Assembly (NCBI GenBank): GCA_036557885.1
Contig: DATBGS010000103.1
Coordinates: 1-49,016, forward strand
Direction of reading: 5' to 3'
From: DATBGS01 sp036557885
Lineage (GTDB): Bacteria > Chloroflexota > Ktedonobacteria > Ktedonobacterales > DATBGS01
DNA: 49,016 nucleotides
Every line of letters begins with the position of its first letter. The first letter of the stretch is position 1. The notes below the pieces were generated by a model, which did not search any database, had not been told where the DNA came from, and saw only the letters and a list, made by a program, of their open reading frames with translations. The position numbers and the translations under genes were made by a program. Shown one piece after another: positions 31,948 through 41,155 of the stretch.

Positions 31948-34900
31948 ATGGCACGCCATCCGATTGCGCGCGTAGTTGACAATCAACTCATCCCGCTTGA
32001 TGCTTCTGGGAGCGAACTGCCTGGAATCACCCTGGGAACGGATGCCTGGTATACCTGGCTGAACGCTTGCGAGAGCCAGTCTTTCGCCTATCATACGGCT
32101 GCTGGCGCGCTGACTGCCCGGCGTGAGTTACGGCATGGCTGCTGGTACTGGTATGCCTATCGCGCGCAGCGTGGGAAGCTACGCAAGCTCTACCTTGGCA
32201 AAGCAGAGGAGCTTTCATCGCAGCGCCTGGCTGAAGCCCTCAAAAACCTCACCGCGCCCCACACCTTGCGAGCAGATAACCAGCACACCAGAGATGATGC
32301 CCCATCCCCGGAACAAGCGCTGGTCTTGCTCACCACGAAGCTAGAGATTCCATCCCCTCCCTTCCATTTGGTTACACGTCCGCGCCTGCTCCAGATGCTA
32401 GAACAAGGCGCCGCGAGGTCGCTCACGCTGCTCTCTGCCCCCGCTGGCTATGGCAAAACCACGCTCTTGAGTGAATGGGCCGCTGCTTGTGGGCGTGCAG
32501 TGGCCTGGCTCGCCCTGGAGGAGGCGGATAATGACCCGCGCCGTTTTCTGGCTTACCTGATCGGGGCGCTCCAGCGGGTGCATCCAGCCCTGGACAAGGC
32601 GCTGCTTCACCGAGGTGCCCTGACTGCGCCGGGTGCATTGACCCAGGCGATGCTAGAGGTGCTCAACGAACTCGCTGCTCTGCGCGCCCCGGTGACGATC
32701 ATCCTTGATAATTATCAGGTCATCGAGCAGCAGATGATTCATGCCGCGCTCAAGGGGATGCTTGAGCATCTCCCCGCCCACGTCCATCTGCTGATCGCCA
32801 GCCGCCATGAGCCGCCCTTTCCCCTGGCGCGATTACGCGCCTCCGGCCAGCTTATTGAACTGCGCGCCCCCGCGCTCCGTTTTACCCATGAGGAGGTCGA
32901 GACATTCCTCACCACTCTGGTAGGGCAAGCCCTGAGGCCAGAAGAGATTGCTACCCTGGAACAGCGAACGGAAGGCTGGATTGCCGGCTTGCAACTGGCG
33001 ATGTTTGCCTGGCAAGAGGAGCAGGAGAGTTCCCGTTGTGTGGCAAACTGTACCGGGAACCATCCACATATCCTGGCCTATCTGCTTGAAGAAGTCCTTG
33101 AACGCCAGCCCGACTACATTCAGTCCTTCCTGCTGCATACCTCCATCCTGGATGGCTTACATAGCTCGCTGTGCGGGGCGGTAGCTGACCGGGCGGACGC
33201 GCAAAGCCTGCTGGACTCCCTGGAGCGAGCGAACCTGTTCCTCTTCCCGCAGGCTGAGCAAGGCGGCTGGTATCGTTATCATCATCTGTTTGCCGAGGCG
33301 CTCCGTCATCATCTGGAGCGCACCCAGCCAGAACTGCTTCCCGTCCTCCACGCCCGCGCCAGCCAGTGGTTTGAGGCGCGCGGCTGTCTCAAAGACGCCA
33401 TCAAGCATGCCCTGGTAGCACGCGATTTCGGGCGTGCCGCCGCGCTGATCGAGCAGGCAGCAGAGGGCTTTATCAAGAGTGGAGAGATCACCAGCTTGCA
33501 GCGCTGGCTGACCCTCTTGCCAGACGCGGTGGTCCGTTCCAGCCCGCGCCTCTGCATTACTGCGGCCTGGCTCTCGTTTATTACCTCCAATGTGGCGGTA
33601 TTTCTCTGTTGGGTGGATGCCGCCGAGCAGGCCATGCTGGCGTTTCAGGAAACGCAGCCATCAACAGTCGTCGTCTCATTGCAAGGAGAGATCGCCGCGC
33701 TGCGTGCTATCCACACGCTTTCGAGCAATGACCCTGACAGCGCTATCGCCACCTGCTGGCAGGCCCTTCAACTGCTGCCAACAGAAAGCCTGTATCCTCG
33801 CGGCCTGCTCTTGCTCATCTTGGGGGTCGCTTATTGCCGGGGGCCAAGTGTAAGCGCCGGAGCATCGGTCATCTCAGAGGCCAGCACCCACCTCCAAATT
33901 ACCGGCCACGCGCTGCTGTACCCCTACGTCCTGGCGCTCCAGGCCGAGCTATTTATGGCACAAGGCTCCCTCTCCCAGGCAGCAAGAATCTATCAACAGA
34001 TACTTACCCTTGCTCAAGAGCAGGATGTATCCTCTCTTCTGGCGGCAGGGGCAGCGCATGTTGGCCTGGGTTGTCTGTTCTGGGAGTGGAACAATTTGGA
34101 GGCAGCCCGGCAGCATCTGCTGCAAGCCTGGGAGAAAGGGCTGCAAATACAGGGCGGAAACATCCTGAGCAACAGCGCGCTCCTCCTCACCCTGGTTTCG
34201 CAAGCACAAGGAAAGAGTGAAGCAGCCGATTTCTGGCTGCAACAAGCGGAGATCCTCTGCCAGAGAGCAGGACATCTTGAATCCCTTGCTGTTGTGGCCG
34301 CGTGCCGCGCCAGGCTCTCCCTGGCAGCGGGTCGTCTGGAAGAAGCGCTGCGCTGGATGCAAGGCTGTGCTGATTTCCTTGAAACCCCGAATAACAAGCG
34401 CAGCGAGTTTGAACAGTTGACGCAGGCGCGCGTGCTCATTGCGGAGGGGAGAGCCAGCTCAAGTGCATCTGATGTGCAGGACGCGCTGGCGCTGCTAGAG
34501 CGTTTGAGCGCGGCTGCCGAGGCAGCAGGAAAGGTGCGAGCGCTGCTTGAGGCGCTGGCGCTGCAAGCGCTGGCGCTGCAACTTCAGGGCGATCAAGCGG
34601 GCGCCCTCGCCGCGTTAGGTCGCGCGGTGGCTCTTGCCGAGCCAGGGCGATATATTCGCCTGTTTTTGGGCGAGGGAGAACCGATGTCCAGGCTGCTGCG
34701 GCGCCTGCTGGAGCAGCACCGCACACAGAAGACGACGGGACAGAAGATCACCCTGGCCTATCTCTCCAATTTACTCAAGGCGTTTGCGCACCCAGAGGTG
34801 TCTTCCCTGCCAACCTCGCCCACACAGGCACAACCCCTGTTCGATCCCTTGAGCTGGCGCGAGCGTGAAGTGCTGCACCTGCTGGCTTCCGGGCGCAAAA

Positions 34901-35034
34901 ACCGCGAGATTGCCGACGAGTTGGTGATCGTGACAGGAACCGTCAAAGCCCATATCAACACCATTTACGCGAAGCTGGGCGTAACCAATCGGGTCCAGGC
35001 AGTGGCTCACGCGCGCACGCTTGGCCTCCTCTGA
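31948..35034 (+). CDS. MalT-like LuxR-family transcriptional regulator (LAL type)
   Basis: 1028 residues. The ATG at 31948 lies 8 nt after AGGAGG; a GTG at 31939 overlaps that site and is rejected. An unusual N-terminal segment (~1-110; TARRELRHGCWYWYAYRAQRGKLRKLYLGKAEEL) precedes the MalT-type NTPase, which has Walker A APAGYGKTT (~161-169), LLTTKLEIP before it and a Walker B-like IILDNY. A long TPR-like helical region (~450-900) follows. The LuxR helix-turn-helix ends the protein (SWREREVLHLLASGRKNREIADEL, VKAHINTIYAKLGVTNR, ~968-1028). Such regulators bind an inducer through the TPR region and activate transcription with ATP. Its position ahead of the hydrolase and peptide-transport genes makes it a candidate regulator of them. 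Confidence 0.93.
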   Translation: MARHPIARVVDNQLIPLDASGSELPGITLGTDAWYTWLNACESQSFAYHTAAGALTARRELRHGCWYWYAYRAQRGKLRKLYLGKAEELSSQRLAEALKNLTAPHTLRADNQHTRDDAPSPEQALVLLTTKLEIPSPPFHLVTRPRLLQMLEQGAARSLTLLSAPAGYGKTTLLSEWAAACGRAVAWLALEEADNDPRRFLAYLIGALQRVHPALDKALLHRGALTAPGALTQAMLEVLNELAALRAPVTIILDNYQVIEQQMIHAALKGMLEHLPAHVHLLIASRHEPPFPLARLRASGQLIELRAPALRFTHEEVETFLTTLVGQALRPEEIATLEQRTEGWIAGLQLAMFAWQEEQESSRCVANCTGNHPHILAYLLEEVLERQPDYIQSFLLHTSILDGLHSSLCGAVADRADAQSLLDSLERANLFLFPQAEQGGWYRYHHLFAEALRHHLERTQPELLPVLHARASQWFEARGCLKDAIKHALVARDFGRAAALIEQAAEGFIKSGEITSLQRWLTLLPDAVVRSSPRLCITAAWLSFITSNVAVFLCWVDAAEQAMLAFQETQPSTVVVSLQGEIAALRAIHTLSSNDPDSAIATCWQALQLLPTESLYPRGLLLLILGVAYCRGPSVSAGASVISEASTHLQITGHALLYPYVLALQAELFMAQGSLSQAARIYQQILTLAQEQDVSSLLAAGAAHVGLGCLFWEWNNLEAARQHLLQAWEKGLQIQGGNILSNSALLLTLVSQAQGKSEAADFWLQQAEILCQRAGHLESLAVVAACRARLSLAAGRLEEALRWMQGCADFLETPNNKRSEFEQLTQARVLIAEGRASSSASDVQDALALLERLSAAAEAAGKVRALLEALALQALALQLQGDQAGALAALGRAVALAEPGRYIRLFLGEGEPMSRLLRRLLEQHRTQKTTGQKITLAYLSNLLKAFAHPEVSSLPTSPTQAQPLFDPLSWREREVLHLLASGRKNREIADELVIVTGTVKAHINTIYAKLGVTNRVQAVAHARTLGLL

Positions 35035-35080
35035 TTCCCCATCGATGCTATCCATCACCCCTCATGAAGGTTTCTTTTTT

Positions 35081-35138
35081 AGCCCGCGCAGGCGGGCTTC
35101 GTGGCCGCAGGCCCTTAGCCGCGATCTTTAGTCGCCAG
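35081..35138. repeat. Palindromic repeat, second copy of words found upstream of alaS
   Basis: AGCCCGCGCAGGCGGGCT (35081-35098, self-complementary) is followed by GTGGCCGCAGGCCCTTAGCCGCG and GATCTTTAGTCGCCAG (35123-35138). The last 16 bases are identical to 13668-13683. It follows the LuxR stop; together with T-rich sequence at 35071-35080 it may act as a terminator. The remaining gap to 35288 holds nothing else clear. Confidence 0.6.
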
Positions 35139-35288
35139 GCGGCGTGGCGGGTGGCCGCTTCATCAGGAGGGGCGTCTTCTTCTGCCTAAAAAGCCACCCC
35201 CAGGTTTATCTTTTGGTAGATGGTTCCCTCAGAAAGCTCAGGTACACTCTCACAAAAGAGCAGACACTCACTTTTCAGGAGGGAATCT

Positions 35289-36803
35289 ATGAAAACGCGC
35301 TCAGCCTCGAGAGTGACAACAGGCACCCACCTGCAAGACCTGGAAGCGCAGATTCGCAAGGTGATAGACGAGTGGAAGGTGCCTGGCCTGGCGCTGCTGG
35401 TCCTTAAGGATGGCGAAGTGGTCCTTTCGCGGGGCTTTGGCAAGCGCAACGTGGCCGAGAACCTGGATGTCACCCCGCGCACCCTGTTTCCGATTGGCTC
35501 CTGCACCAAAGCCTTCACCGCCGCAGCAATTGGCATGCTGGTGGAAGAGGGCAAGTTGGAGTGGGAGAAACCCATCCGCCACTATCTGCCCAGCTTCAAG
35601 CTGCACGATCAGTTTGCCACCGAACGCATGACGCCGCGCGATCTCTTGTGCCATCGCTCCGGCCTGCCACGCCACGAGATCATGTGGTACAAGTCGCTTT
35701 TTACGCGCAAAGAGATGATCGAGCGCTTAGCGCATCTCGAACCGAACGCCGATTTTCGCACGCGCTACCAGTATAACAATCTGATGTACGCGACGGCGGG
35801 CTACCTGATTGAGTGCGTGACCGGCCAGACCTGGGAGCAGTTTCTTGCGGAGCGCATCTTCAAGCCGCTGGGCATGGTTAGCAGCAACACGGCTGTCGAG
35901 GACTCAGAGCAGACCGACGATTACGCGCTGCCTTATGCGGAGGAAGAGGAAGAGGTTAAAGAGGTTCCCTTCTATGATCGGTTCCAGGCGCTGGGTCCGG
36001 CGGGCAGCATCAGCGCCAATCTGGAAGATATAGTCCACTGGCTGCGCTTTCAGTTGAACGCAGGCAAACACGGCGAGACGCAACTGCTGGCTGCCGAACA
36101 CCTGACGCAGACCCAGACCCCGCAGATGCTCGTCCCTGCATCGCCGGTCCTCAATTTTGCCGAGTTCTCCACGTCCAGCTATGGCATGGGCTGGGCGATA
36201 GGCGCCTTCCGGGGGCATCGCATGCTCCAGCACAGCGGCGGAATTGATGGCTTCTCAGCCGAGGTCGCGCTCTTGCCCGACGACCAGGCAGCAGTGGCCG
36301 TGTTCACCAACCTTGGCGGCACTGTTGCCCCCTTTGTCGCCGCCTTCTATGCCTGTGATTATCTGCTGGGGGCAGAAGCGACAGATTGGAACGTGCGCTG
36401 GAAAGAAGGGTTCGCCAAGGCGAAAGCGCTGGGGGAGGAGCAACTGGCGGCGCTCAGCAAGGTCGAGCGCGTGCCCGACGCCCCGCCCTCCCACCCATTG
36501 GAGGCGTATACCGGCGAATATACGCATCCTGGCTATGGCAGCGTAACGATTGCGCTCAATGATGGGCAGTTGCACGTCACCTATAACGATGTGACCGCCC
36601 CATTGACCCATATTCACTACGATCTCTTTGAGATGCTTATTAAGCTCGCTGAGTACAAGGCGAAGGTATCCTTCACCACCGGCGAAAATGGAGCCATCGA
36701 AAGCGTGGCGGCCAACCTGGAGCCAACGGTGAAAGCCATCGTCTTCACGCGCGTGGCAAGCAAAGAAGCACCAGCCGAGAACACACCAACAGAAAAGGAA
36801 TAG
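35289..36803 (+). CDS. Serine beta-lactamase-like hydrolase, copy A
   Basis: 504 residues from the ATG at 35289, 6 nt after AGGAGGG; upstream in-frame starts lack a site. A class C beta-lactamase/DD-peptidase fold is shown by Ser71-C-T-Lys74 (PIGSCTKAFTAAAIG), the YQYNN tyrosine motif and QHSGGIDGFSAEVALLPD in place of the KTG strand. A C-terminal extension (~400-490; HPLEAYTGEYTHPGYGSVTIALNDGQLHVTYND) resembles the DUF3471/lipocalin-like module of such enzymes. No signal peptide, so probably cytoplasmic. Relatives include D-aminopeptidases, esterases and DD-peptidases. The downstream paralogue begins 3 nt after its stop. Confidence 0.9.
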   Translation: MKTRSASRVTTGTHLQDLEAQIRKVIDEWKVPGLALLVLKDGEVVLSRGFGKRNVAENLDVTPRTLFPIGSCTKAFTAAAIGMLVEEGKLEWEKPIRHYLPSFKLHDQFATERMTPRDLLCHRSGLPRHEIMWYKSLFTRKEMIERLAHLEPNADFRTRYQYNNLMYATAGYLIECVTGQTWEQFLAERIFKPLGMVSSNTAVEDSEQTDDYALPYAEEEEEVKEVPFYDRFQALGPAGSISANLEDIVHWLRFQLNAGKHGETQLLAAEHLTQTQTPQMLVPASPVLNFAEFSTSSYGMGWAIGAFRGHRMLQHSGGIDGFSAEVALLPDDQAAVAVFTNLGGTVAPFVAAFYACDYLLGAEATDWNVRWKEGFAKAKALGEEQLAALSKVERVPDAPPSHPLEAYTGEYTHPGYGSVTIALNDGQLHVTYNDVTAPLTHIHYDLFEMLIKLAEYKAKVSFTTGENGAIESVAANLEPTVKAIVFTRVASKEAPAENTPTEKE

Positions 36804-36805
36804 TG

Positions 36806-38302
36806 ATGAGTCAACAGGCACCAACCGCAACCAGCAGTATCCAACTGAAGGGCTTTGAGGACGATGTACGCGCCGCGCTGGAAGATGGGAAGGTTCCAGG
36901 GGCTGCCGTGCTGCTACTCAAAGACGGCGAGGTACTCTTCTCGCAGGGCTTTGGCAAACGCAACGTGGCCGAGAACCTGGACGTCACCCCGCGCACGCTG
37001 TTTCCGATTGGCTCCTCTGGCAAAGCCTTTACTGCGGCGGCCATCGCCATGCTGGTGGCAGATGGCAAACTGGAGTGGGAGAAACCCGTTCGGCACTACC
37101 TGCCCAGCTTCAAGCTGCACGATCCATTTGCAAGCGAGCGCCTGACAGTGCGCGATCTTTTGTGCCATCGCTGCGGGCTGCCACGCCACGAATTTATGTG
37201 GTACGGCTCAAACATCACGCGCAAAGGGGTCGTCGAGCGCTTAGCGCATCTCGAACCCAACGCCGATTTTCGGGCACGCTACCAGTATAACAATCTGATG
37301 TACGCGACGGCGGGCTATTTGATTGAATACGTGACCGGCCAAACCTGGGAAGAGTTTGTGGCCGCGCGCATCTTTACGCCGCTGGGCATGGTCAGCAGCA
37401 ACACGGCTGTCGAGGACTCCGAGCAAACCGGCGATTACGCGCTGCCCTATAGCGAGAAAAAGGACGAGATTAAGGAAGTCCCTTTCTACCGTAAATTCCA
37501 GGCGATGGGGCCGGCGGGCGGCATCAACACCAATCTGGAAGATATAGTGCACTGGCTGCGCTTTCAGTTGAGCGAAGGCAAACACGGCGAGACGCAACTG
37601 CTGGCCGCCGAGCACCTGACGCAGAACCACACGCCCCATACCGTTGTCCCGGCGGGCGAATCTATCCCACTGAGCAAATATCCAGAGATTGCCAACTGGT
37701 GCTACGGGCAGGGCTGGTCTGTTGGCTCGTATCGCGGGCATCGCATGGTTCAGCATGGCGGCTCGATTGATGGCTTTATGGCCGAAGTCGCGCTGCTGCC
37801 CGATGACAACGCGGCGGTGGCCGTCTTCACCAATCGCGGCGGTACCGTTGTGCCCTATATCATTGCCTTCACTGCCTGTGATTATCTGCTCGGTGTGGAA
37901 AAGGCAGACTGGAACGGGCGCTTGCAGAAAGAGTTCGCAGACCTCAAAGCCAAAGGGGAGCAGCAACTGGCGGAGTTGAAGAAAGCCGAGCCAGCCGTTC
38001 CCGATACCCACCCCTCGCACGCGCTGGATGCCTATTGCGGCCAATACGAGCATCCCGGCTATGGCGTCGTGACCGTCAGCCAGGTCGAGGACCGCTTGCA
38101 GTTCACCTATAACGATATTCCCTCATCCCTGACCCACATTCACTACGACATCTTCGAGATGAACCTCGAACGCTTTGAATTCAAAGCAAAGACGTCGTTT
38201 GCCACGTCGGAGAAAGGAGGGGTAGAGAGCCTGGCCGTCAAGCTGGAGCCGACGGTGAAAGCCATCGTCTTCACCCGCGTACCAGACCCACCAACGAAAT
38301 AA
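36806..38302 (+). CDS. Serine beta-lactamase-like hydrolase, copy B
   Basis: 498 residues; the ATG at 36806 is 6 nt after AGGA, with an overlapping GTG at 36803 less likely. It has the same architecture as copy A: Ser70-S-G-Lys73 (PIGSSGKAFTAAAIA), YQYNN, QHGGSIDGFMAEVALLPD and the C-terminal beta module (HALDAYCGQYEHPGYGVVTVS). DNA identity with copy A is very high in blocks (for example around 36950-37010 and 37240-37320) and lower at the ends, showing a recent tandem duplication or gene conversion. The two form an operon. The substrate may be peptides containing D-residues, by context only. Confidence 0.9.
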   Translation: MSQQAPTATSSIQLKGFEDDVRAALEDGKVPGAAVLLLKDGEVLFSQGFGKRNVAENLDVTPRTLFPIGSSGKAFTAAAIAMLVADGKLEWEKPVRHYLPSFKLHDPFASERLTVRDLLCHRCGLPRHEFMWYGSNITRKGVVERLAHLEPNADFRARYQYNNLMYATAGYLIEYVTGQTWEEFVAARIFTPLGMVSSNTAVEDSEQTGDYALPYSEKKDEIKEVPFYRKFQAMGPAGGINTNLEDIVHWLRFQLSEGKHGETQLLAAEHLTQNHTPHTVVPAGESIPLSKYPEIANWCYGQGWSVGSYRGHRMVQHGGSIDGFMAEVALLPDDNAAVAVFTNRGGTVVPYIIAFTACDYLLGVEKADWNGRLQKEFADLKAKGEQQLAELKKAEPAVPDTHPSHALDAYCGQYEHPGYGVVTVSQVEDRLQFTYNDIPSSLTHIHYDIFEMNLERFEFKAKTSFATSEKGGVESLAVKLEPTVKAIVFTRVPDPPTK

Positions 38303-38370
38303 AACTCAGGGGTGTATTTCGTTGCGTAATCCGGTATAGTGATGTCATAACATTGTAAGGAGCTACACCT

Positions 38371-40053
38371 ATGCGAGAACAGACACGTACTCGTCCAATC
38401 TCGTTTTCCATCTTGATGGGCCTGCTCGTCCTGGCGATGGTTGCTTGTGGCAATCCATCCTCTACCTCCCAGGGCAACGCTCCCGCTGCGCCTCCTGATA
38501 AACAGATACTACGCTACCCCATTGGAGCGCCGGATTTCTCGGCGCTCGATCCTGCGGTGAGCGATGCCACGACGGATTACACGCCTGTCAGCCTGATCTT
38601 TGCTGGCCTGGTGCGCCTCGACAGCAACAACAACGTGCAACTCGACCTGGCATCTTCTTATAAGGTGTCCTCGGATGGGATAACCTATACGTTTACGCTG
38701 CATCCCAACCTGACCTTCAGCGATGGCACATCCCTGACCGCGACTGATGTCGCCTACAGTATCAACCGGACTTTAACGCCAGCAACGGCCTCGCCTACGG
38801 CCTCGTTTCTGTCGGCAATCAAAGATTTTCTGCCCATGCTCACAGGGAAGATCACCACCCTGATTGGCGATAGTCTGATTGTGAACGATCCCCAGACCCT
38901 TAACATTGTTTTGAGCGCTCCTGCTCCTTACTTCATGCAAGAGTTGGCAGGACTCAATACGCATGTGGTCAATAAAGCGCTGATTGACAAATATGGCGCC
39001 ACCTGGACGGATCACCTGGGAGAGGGCGCTGGCGCCGGGATTTTCAAGGTGGACAGCTACAGCCACAGCCAGGGCATGGTGCTGGTTCCCAATCCGAATT
39101 ACTATGGAACCAAGGCTCGCTTGCAGAAGCTCGAATTCTTGCCATCAAGCGACCCCGACACCGTGTATAAAGAGTATCTGGCTGGTCAGCTTGATTATGC
39201 TTCGATTCCGCTTTCCGACCTTGCCAGCGACAAATCCCGCAAGGACTACCAGCATGCCGGTGTCCTGAATATTGATTTCCTGGAAATCAATTTCCTGGCG
39301 AAGCCGTTCGACAACGCCCATATTCGCCAGGCATTTGCTCTGGCGATCAACAAGGACATTATCGCCAGTAATGTCTTGCACGGCGCCTATGAGCCGACCA
39401 ACCATCTCTTACCAGAGGGTATGCCAGGCTATAACAATAAATTAACGGGACCAGATGGGGTAAGCAGCACCGCAGGTGATAAGACAAAGGCGCAGCAACT
39501 GCTGCAACAGGGCATGCAAGAGGCGGGCTACAGCAGTGTCAGCGCGTTACCGGCCATCACCTTTACCTTCCCAAATCTTGGTCAGGACTTCCAGAATGCG
39601 GCAGAGGCGATTGTGCAACAATGGCAAACGGTTCTCGGCGTGACGGCGCAATTACAGGTTGAGGACATACCTACCTTCCTCTCGCGCGATCTGCCTGCTA
39701 CCCAGGGCCACGCTGGCCCCTTACAAATCTGGTTCCTGGGGTATTCGTATCTCGCTGATCCTTTCTTCTGGCTGAACACCTTCTTCGGCACAGGGGCATC
39801 GCTCAACGACGCCAACTATGGGCAAACACCTGACCAACAGGCAGTTCAGCAACAGTTGGCGACGGCGGCGACCAATAGCAACGCTCAGCAGCGCACGCAG
39901 CAGTACAATGACGCCGAGCAGACAATCGTCAATGACGTGCCCTGGATTCCGCTGGTTCAGGGGAGCCTCAACGTGCTGATTAATCCGAAAGTGCAGAATT
40001 TCGCCGCGAATGGCCCGACCAAGACCTGGAGCGATGTCTACATCTCAGCGTAG
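38371..40053 (+). CDS. Peptide-type ABC transporter solute-binding lipoprotein (SBP family 5)
   Basis: 560 residues. A signal sequence ends in the lipobox AMVAC with Cys26, so it is a membrane-anchored lipoprotein. The family-5 binding fold (DppA/OppA type) is marked by YTFTLHPNLTFSDGTSLTATDVAYSINR (~105-132), GAGIFKVDSYSHSQGMVLVPNPNYY, IRQAFALAINKDIIA and the C-terminal NDAEQTIVNDVPWIPLVQ. It captures oligopeptides or similar solutes for the two permeases that follow. AAGGAG precedes the ATG. The same fold is fused to the kinase at 24.4 kb. Ligand class is uncertain. Confidence 0.92.
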   Translation: MREQTRTRPISFSILMGLLVLAMVACGNPSSTSQGNAPAAPPDKQILRYPIGAPDFSALDPAVSDATTDYTPVSLIFAGLVRLDSNNNVQLDLASSYKVSSDGITYTFTLHPNLTFSDGTSLTATDVAYSINRTLTPATASPTASFLSAIKDFLPMLTGKITTLIGDSLIVNDPQTLNIVLSAPAPYFMQELAGLNTHVVNKALIDKYGATWTDHLGEGAGAGIFKVDSYSHSQGMVLVPNPNYYGTKARLQKLEFLPSSDPDTVYKEYLAGQLDYASIPLSDLASDKSRKDYQHAGVLNIDFLEINFLAKPFDNAHIRQAFALAINKDIIASNVLHGAYEPTNHLLPEGMPGYNNKLTGPDGVSSTAGDKTKAQQLLQQGMQEAGYSSVSALPAITFTFPNLGQDFQNAAEAIVQQWQTVLGVTAQLQVEDIPTFLSRDLPATQGHAGPLQIWFLGYSYLADPFFWLNTFFGTGASLNDANYGQTPDQQAVQQQLATAATNSNAQQRTQQYNDAEQTIVNDVPWIPLVQGSLNVLINPKVQNFAANGPTKTWSDVYISA

Positions 40054-40065
40054 AACAGGAAGAGT

Positions 40066-40138
40066 GCTTCAGGAAGCATTTCTGAACTCCTGAAGCGTCA
40101 TGAGCAAATCGTCAGCCCGCAAACTGGCGGTTTGCTCA
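40066..40138 (+). promoter_or_regulatory. Two hairpins between binding-protein and permease genes
   Basis: Hairpin 1: GCTTCAGGA (40066-40074) with TCCTGAAGC (40088-40096). Hairpin 2: TGAGCAAA (40101-40108) with TTTGCTCA (40131-40138). Neither has a U tract. Such structures between a binding-protein gene and its permeases often stabilise the upstream mRNA or give partial termination, so the binding protein is made in excess. Confidence 0.5.
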
Positions 40139-40152
40139 GAGGCTCCAGGGTG

Positions 40153-41136
40153 ATGAAAAGAGAAAAGGGGCATTTTGTGGTCCAGGTGCTCGTAAAACGG
40201 CTGGTTGGCCTGATCTTCGTGGTTCTGGCAATCACCTTTGTCACCTTCATGTTGGGGTATATCGCTCCTGGCGACCCTATTCGCCTCCTCCTGGGGCAGC
40301 ACTTTAACCCCACCGTGTACGCTCTGCTCAGGCATAAGTATGGCCTCGATCTGCCCTGGTACCAACAGTACGGAACCTTTCTCCTCAATCTCTTGCACTT
40401 CAACCTGGGCCTCTCGTTCACCCAGACAAACCGTCCTGTCTGGGATGTTCTCAAAGAGGGTGTGCCAATCTCAGTTGAACTGGGCTTCTGGGCGCTGGTG
40501 ATCGAGTTTCTGGTTGGCATTCCGCTGGGCGTCTTGTCGGCAACCAGGGCGAACACCTGGGTTGATACCCTGAACACCGGCACGCTCCTGATCGTCTACA
40601 CCATACCCTCGTTCATCACGTGCGTTTTTGTGCAGGTACTCCTGGTCTGGCTCGATCAGAAGTTCAATCTCGGCTGGCCGGTGGCCGGTTGGGGCGCACC
40701 CTGGCAATATGATTGGAGTGATTTAGAATACAAGATTGCCCCCATCCTGATTCTGTCTTTGGGTGGCATCGCTTACGTGGCCCGTTTTACCCGCTCTAAT
40801 CTGCTGGAGGTGCTTCATCAGGATTATATTCGCACGGTTCGCTCCAAAGGGTTATCAGAACGGGTAGTCATTTATCGGCATGCCCTGCGCAATGCGTTGA
40901 TCCCGCTGGTGACGCTCCTGGGCCTCTCTTTGGGCTTGCTGGTTACGGGGGCCTTCTTTATCGAGTTTATCTTTAACATCCCTGGCATTGCCAACATTAC
41001 GATTCGCTCCGTTACGGCGTATGACTATCCGGTGATCCAGGCAACGGCTATCCTGCTCGCTCTTGGCGTGGTTTTGGGCAACCTGCTCTCGGATTTCCTC
41101 TATTCTCTGGTTGATCCACGTATTAGCTTTGCTTAG
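40153..41136 (+). CDS. Peptide-type ABC transporter permease (DppB-like)
   Basis: 327 residues from the ATG at 40153; AGAGG lies ~10 nt upstream, and a TTG seven codons earlier is less likely. It has six predicted membrane helices, starting with LVGLIFVVLAITFVTFMLGYIAPGDP, the usual first helix and PGDP motif of DppB/OppB permeases. The EAA loop for contact with the ATPase is RSNLLEVLHQDYIRTVRSKGLSERVVIYRHALRNALIPL (~225-263). It forms the channel with the next gene. No ATPase genes (dppD/dppF type) are in the window, so the pair must use ATPases encoded elsewhere or left out of this contig. Confidence 0.93.
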   Translation: MKREKGHFVVQVLVKRLVGLIFVVLAITFVTFMLGYIAPGDPIRLLLGQHFNPTVYALLRHKYGLDLPWYQQYGTFLLNLLHFNLGLSFTQTNRPVWDVLKEGVPISVELGFWALVIEFLVGIPLGVLSATRANTWVDTLNTGTLLIVYTIPSFITCVFVQVLLVWLDQKFNLGWPVAGWGAPWQYDWSDLEYKIAPILILSLGGIAYVARFTRSNLLEVLHQDYIRTVRSKGLSERVVIYRHALRNALIPLVTLLGLSLGLLVTGAFFIEFIFNIPGIANITIRSVTAYDYPVIQATAILLALGVVLGNLLSDFLYSLVDPRISFA

Positions 41137-41155
41137 ATGAGAGGATGAGATTTTC

